A program made the translations under genes and the position numbers. A stretch of 64,000 bases of DNA from positions 496,001 through 560,000 of the forward strand of contig NZ_JAAAWP010000001.1 in NCBI RefSeq assembly GCF_010500915.1, read 5' to 3'. Source of the stretch: Alteromonas hispanica (GTDB lineage Bacteria > Pseudomonadota > Gammaproteobacteria > Enterobacterales > Alteromonadaceae). Shown piece by piece: positions 62,290-64,000 of the stretch (position 1 is the first letter of the stretch; each line of letters begins with the position of its first letter). The notes beneath the pieces are model-generated. The model had not been told where the DNA came from. It saw only the letters and a program-made list of their open reading frames with translations, and did not search any database.

Positions 62290-62460
62290 AAAAACGATTA
62301 TTTACAATTAGTTACAAGCGGAAAATCGAGAAGCAAGAATACCAGATAGAAGCCTACTTACGCGAGGGTTTTAGTTACTGAGAAGTTGGAAATCGTTTGA
62401 AAGTGAGTCATATTACGATTAGTCGAGAGGTTCGGCGTGAAAGAATTCGAGGTATACACT
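62290..62460 (+). mobile_element. IS30-family transposase N-terminal fragment
   Basis: Translation gives YQIEAYLREGFSY, then a stop codon, then [20 protein letters not shown], the N-terminal helix-turn-helix of IS30-type transposases. The internal stop and the loss of the DDE domain show it is dead. It runs directly into the IS3-type fragment, which suggests one element inserted into, or recombined with, the other. Confidence 0.75.
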
Positions 62461-62487
62461 GCTTTACTTACAAGTTAACAGGCAGCA

Positions 62488-62752
62488 TGAGTAGAAAAGG
62501 TGATTGCTGGGACAATACCGTTGTAGAGAGCTTCTTCGGCACATTAAAACAAGAGCGAGTGCAATGGCGTCACTACTAGAGCCGCCATGCTTTTCAGCAA
62601 GATATCCTGCAATACATCACTATGTTTTATAACAGCCAAAGAATGCACTCATACTTGTATTATAAAAGTCCAAATCAATATGAGGCTTAAATGGCTAATT
62701 GAGGAAAAGCTGCTTAACTGGGCTGTGTGAATTTGATTGACCACGTCATATG
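62488..62752 (+). mobile_element. IS3-family transposase C-terminal remnant, direct-repeat copy 2
   Basis: Encodes [20 protein letters not shown] and [10 protein letters not shown], the region of the catalytic glutamate of IS3 transposases, then a TAG stop and, in the same frame, QQDILQYITMFYN, SYLYYKSPNQYEA and the element end. The last 167 bases (62586-62752) repeat copy 1 at 60154-60320. The element is decayed and cannot move by itself. Confidence 0.85.
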
Positions 62753-62785
62753 CCCTTTTCCCTACTGAAGGATCTATCAATCATT

Positions 62786-63568
62786 ATGAATCGCTCTAAT
62801 ATCCTTTTGCATATTCCTCATTCGAGTAAGGACATTCCTGATGAGCTTCGGTCACAGTTTCTCCTTTCAGATGAAGAGATAAACCACGAAAACAACCTAA
62901 TGACCGACCACTTTACAGACTGGTTGTTGGCGCCTTTGCGGATACCGATTAAAAACCAAATTATTTCCCCTGTATCAAGGCTAATAGTCGATATGGAGCG
63001 TTTCAACGACGACTCACTAGAAGTGATGGCAACTATACGAATGGGCGTTGTTTATAAGAAAGGAAGTCAGCTTCAAACTATACGCCGCGAACTTTCAAGC
63101 ATAGAAAAAAGAGCTTTAATCGAGCAATACTACAATCCACACCACCAAAAACTTGAGGCGCTCACCGAGTCGACACACCAAACTTATGGGCAAACGATTA
63201 TAATTGATGTTCACTCTTACCCTAAAGTTGCATTACCTTACGAGCAGAACAATTTTCGTCAACGCCCAGAGATTTGCATTGGTACTTGTGAGTATCACAC
63301 ACCCAAAAAGCTAGAGGCATGTTTAGTTAATAGTTTTATACGTTCAGGGTTTGAGGTTGACATAAACACACCGTTTGCTGGCACGCTTATCCCGACTAAG
63401 TATTGGAATAAAGAGAAACGTGTCCTTGGATTTATGCTAGAGGTTCGTCGGGATGTATATATGGATGAAAATAGGTTTACGCTATCAAAACATAGTGATG
63501 ATGCTCGGAACAAAATCTGCCAAACCGTTGAACAGGCACTAAGTACTTTCTACTCAATGGAAGATTAA
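62786..63568 (+). CDS. N-formylglutamate amidohydrolase family protein
   Basis: Metal hydrolase of 260 residues of the HutG/FGase family, which hydrolyses N-formylglutamate or related N-acyl compounds. Motifs are LLHIPHSSKDIP near the start, a conserved RLIVDMERF, IIDVHSYPKVALP and GFMLEVRRDVYMD. I prefer the ATG at 62786. An earlier in-frame ATG at 62750 lies within the insertion-sequence end (CATATG) and has no ribosome site. The DUF3293 gene follows two bases after the stop, so they are co-transcribed. No other histidine-degradation genes are present. Confidence 0.85.
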   Translation: MNRSNILLHIPHSSKDIPDELRSQFLLSDEEINHENNLMTDHFTDWLLAPLRIPIKNQIISPVSRLIVDMERFNDDSLEVMATIRMGVVYKKGSQLQTIRRELSSIEKRALIEQYYNPHHQKLEALTESTHQTYGQTIIIDVHSYPKVALPYEQNNFRQRPEICIGTCEYHTPKKLEACLVNSFIRSGFEVDINTPFAGTLIPTKYWNKEKRVLGFMLEVRRDVYMDENRFTLSKHSDDARNKICQTVEQALSTFYSMED

Positions 63569-63570
63569 TA

Positions 63571-64000
63571 ATGATAGATAAAACTCTTACTGAGATATAT
63601 AAAGAAGCCAAATATGTTGTTTTGCGACCCAATGATTCTTTACAACTTAAGGTAGGGGAGCATAGTTCAGAAGTGGATGAGCTCCTCATTAAGAATGGAA
63701 CTGAAAATGCCTATTTCATTACACCTGAAAACCCATTCAGTCAGTCACTTTGTGAGACTGAAAACGCATTTCGACATCAACGGTTTTTAGGAATATTGAA
63801 CGACAAATCTGTCCCCTACGTTGAAGGTTATGGAACAGATGAAGATGAGGTATGGGGTAAAGAGCGCAGTTACCTCCTCTTCTCTGATGACTTTGAGTGC
63901 ATGCAAACTCTCGCGGCGCACTTTGGACAAAAAGGCATACTACAAATCACTATAGGACAGCCGGTAGGGTTGTTAATGTTAGGTGAGCTTCGATACAAAC
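63571..64000 (+). CDS. DUF3293 protein, 5-prime part (runs off window)
   Basis: At least 143 residues of a small cytoplasmic protein of unknown function. The DUF3293 pattern is clear: AYFITPENPFSQSL, ENAFRHQRFLGIL, YVEGYGTDEDEVWGKERSYLL and FGQKGILQI. It begins two bases after the N-formylglutamate amidohydrolase gene. The 3-prime end is outside the window. Confidence 0.8.
   Translation, partial: MIDKTLTEIYKEAKYVVLRPNDSLQLKVGEHSSEVDELLIKNGTENAYFITPENPFSQSLCETENAFRHQRFLGILNDKSVPYVEGYGTDEDEVWGKERSYLLFSDDFECMQTLAAHFGQKGILQITIGQPVGLLMLGELRYK

Overview
The window looks like a chromosomal segment of a marine gammaproteobacterium of the Alteromonas type. This rests on the overall gene content (DUF3080 lipoprotein, TonB-dependent uptake, many c-di-GMP proteins, a KefC-type antiporter, PEP-CTERM remnants) and the moderate base composition; it is an inference from family resemblance, not from a search. 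No rRNA, tRNA or CRISPR array was seen.

Layout. 1-3.9 kb: the start of thrS (minus), then a fructosamine-kinase-family gene, a pteridine reductase and a DUF3080 lipoprotein. 4.0-35.7 kb: a large purine-use region. An RpiR regulator precedes an operon of amidase, HpxW-like oxamate amidohydrolase, TauE-type permease, ureidoglycine-glyoxylate aminotransferase, allantoate amidohydrolase and cupin. Then come an NCS2 permease, a TonB receptor and a periplasmic NUP-family nucleoside protein. A phosphorelay (hybrid kinase, REC-GGDEF, HPt) is embedded next. It is followed by adenine deaminase, an AzgA-type permease, allantoinase PuuE with a RutR-like TetR regulator, and xdhABC-uraD-uraH-guaD-puuD. 35.8-48 kb: c-di-GMP enzymes, KefF/KefC, a secreted M20 hydrolase, ferredoxin reductase and a response regulator/CheC pair. 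48-57.8 kb: a PM20D1-like M20 protein, topoisomerase III, DUF3307, a SatD-like protein, a WYL regulator, a second FtsZ-type GTPase, an iodotyrosine-deiodinase-like flavoprotein and a spermidine-synthase-fold protein. 58-64 kb: an accessory scar with an integrase fragment, a toxin-antitoxin pair, IS3 and IS30 remnants and a PEP-CTERM protein, then N-formylglutamate amidohydrolase and DUF3293 genes.

How it works together. Adenine and guanine would be deaminated (Ade, GuaD), oxidised to urate (XdhABC), and carried through PuuD, UraH, UraD, PuuE and the allantoate amidohydrolase to ureidoglycine. PucG and the amidase/HpxW pair would then give oxalurate, oxamate and oxalate. Four RutR-type palindromes (TTGACCANNTGGTCAA-like) lie before the NCS2 permease, TonB receptor, AzgA permease and xdhA. 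They fit the RutR-like repressor encoded with puuE. A separate perfect 18-bp palindrome before the amidase is a candidate RpiR operator.

The least explained features are these: about a dozen short tandem-repeat arrays (mostly 11-15-bp units, different sequence at each locus), many directly after stop codons; the SatD/DUF3307/WYL/FtsZ-like neighbourhood at 51.8-56.1 kb; the deiodinase-like protein; and the hybrid kinase with a degraded ATP-binding domain.
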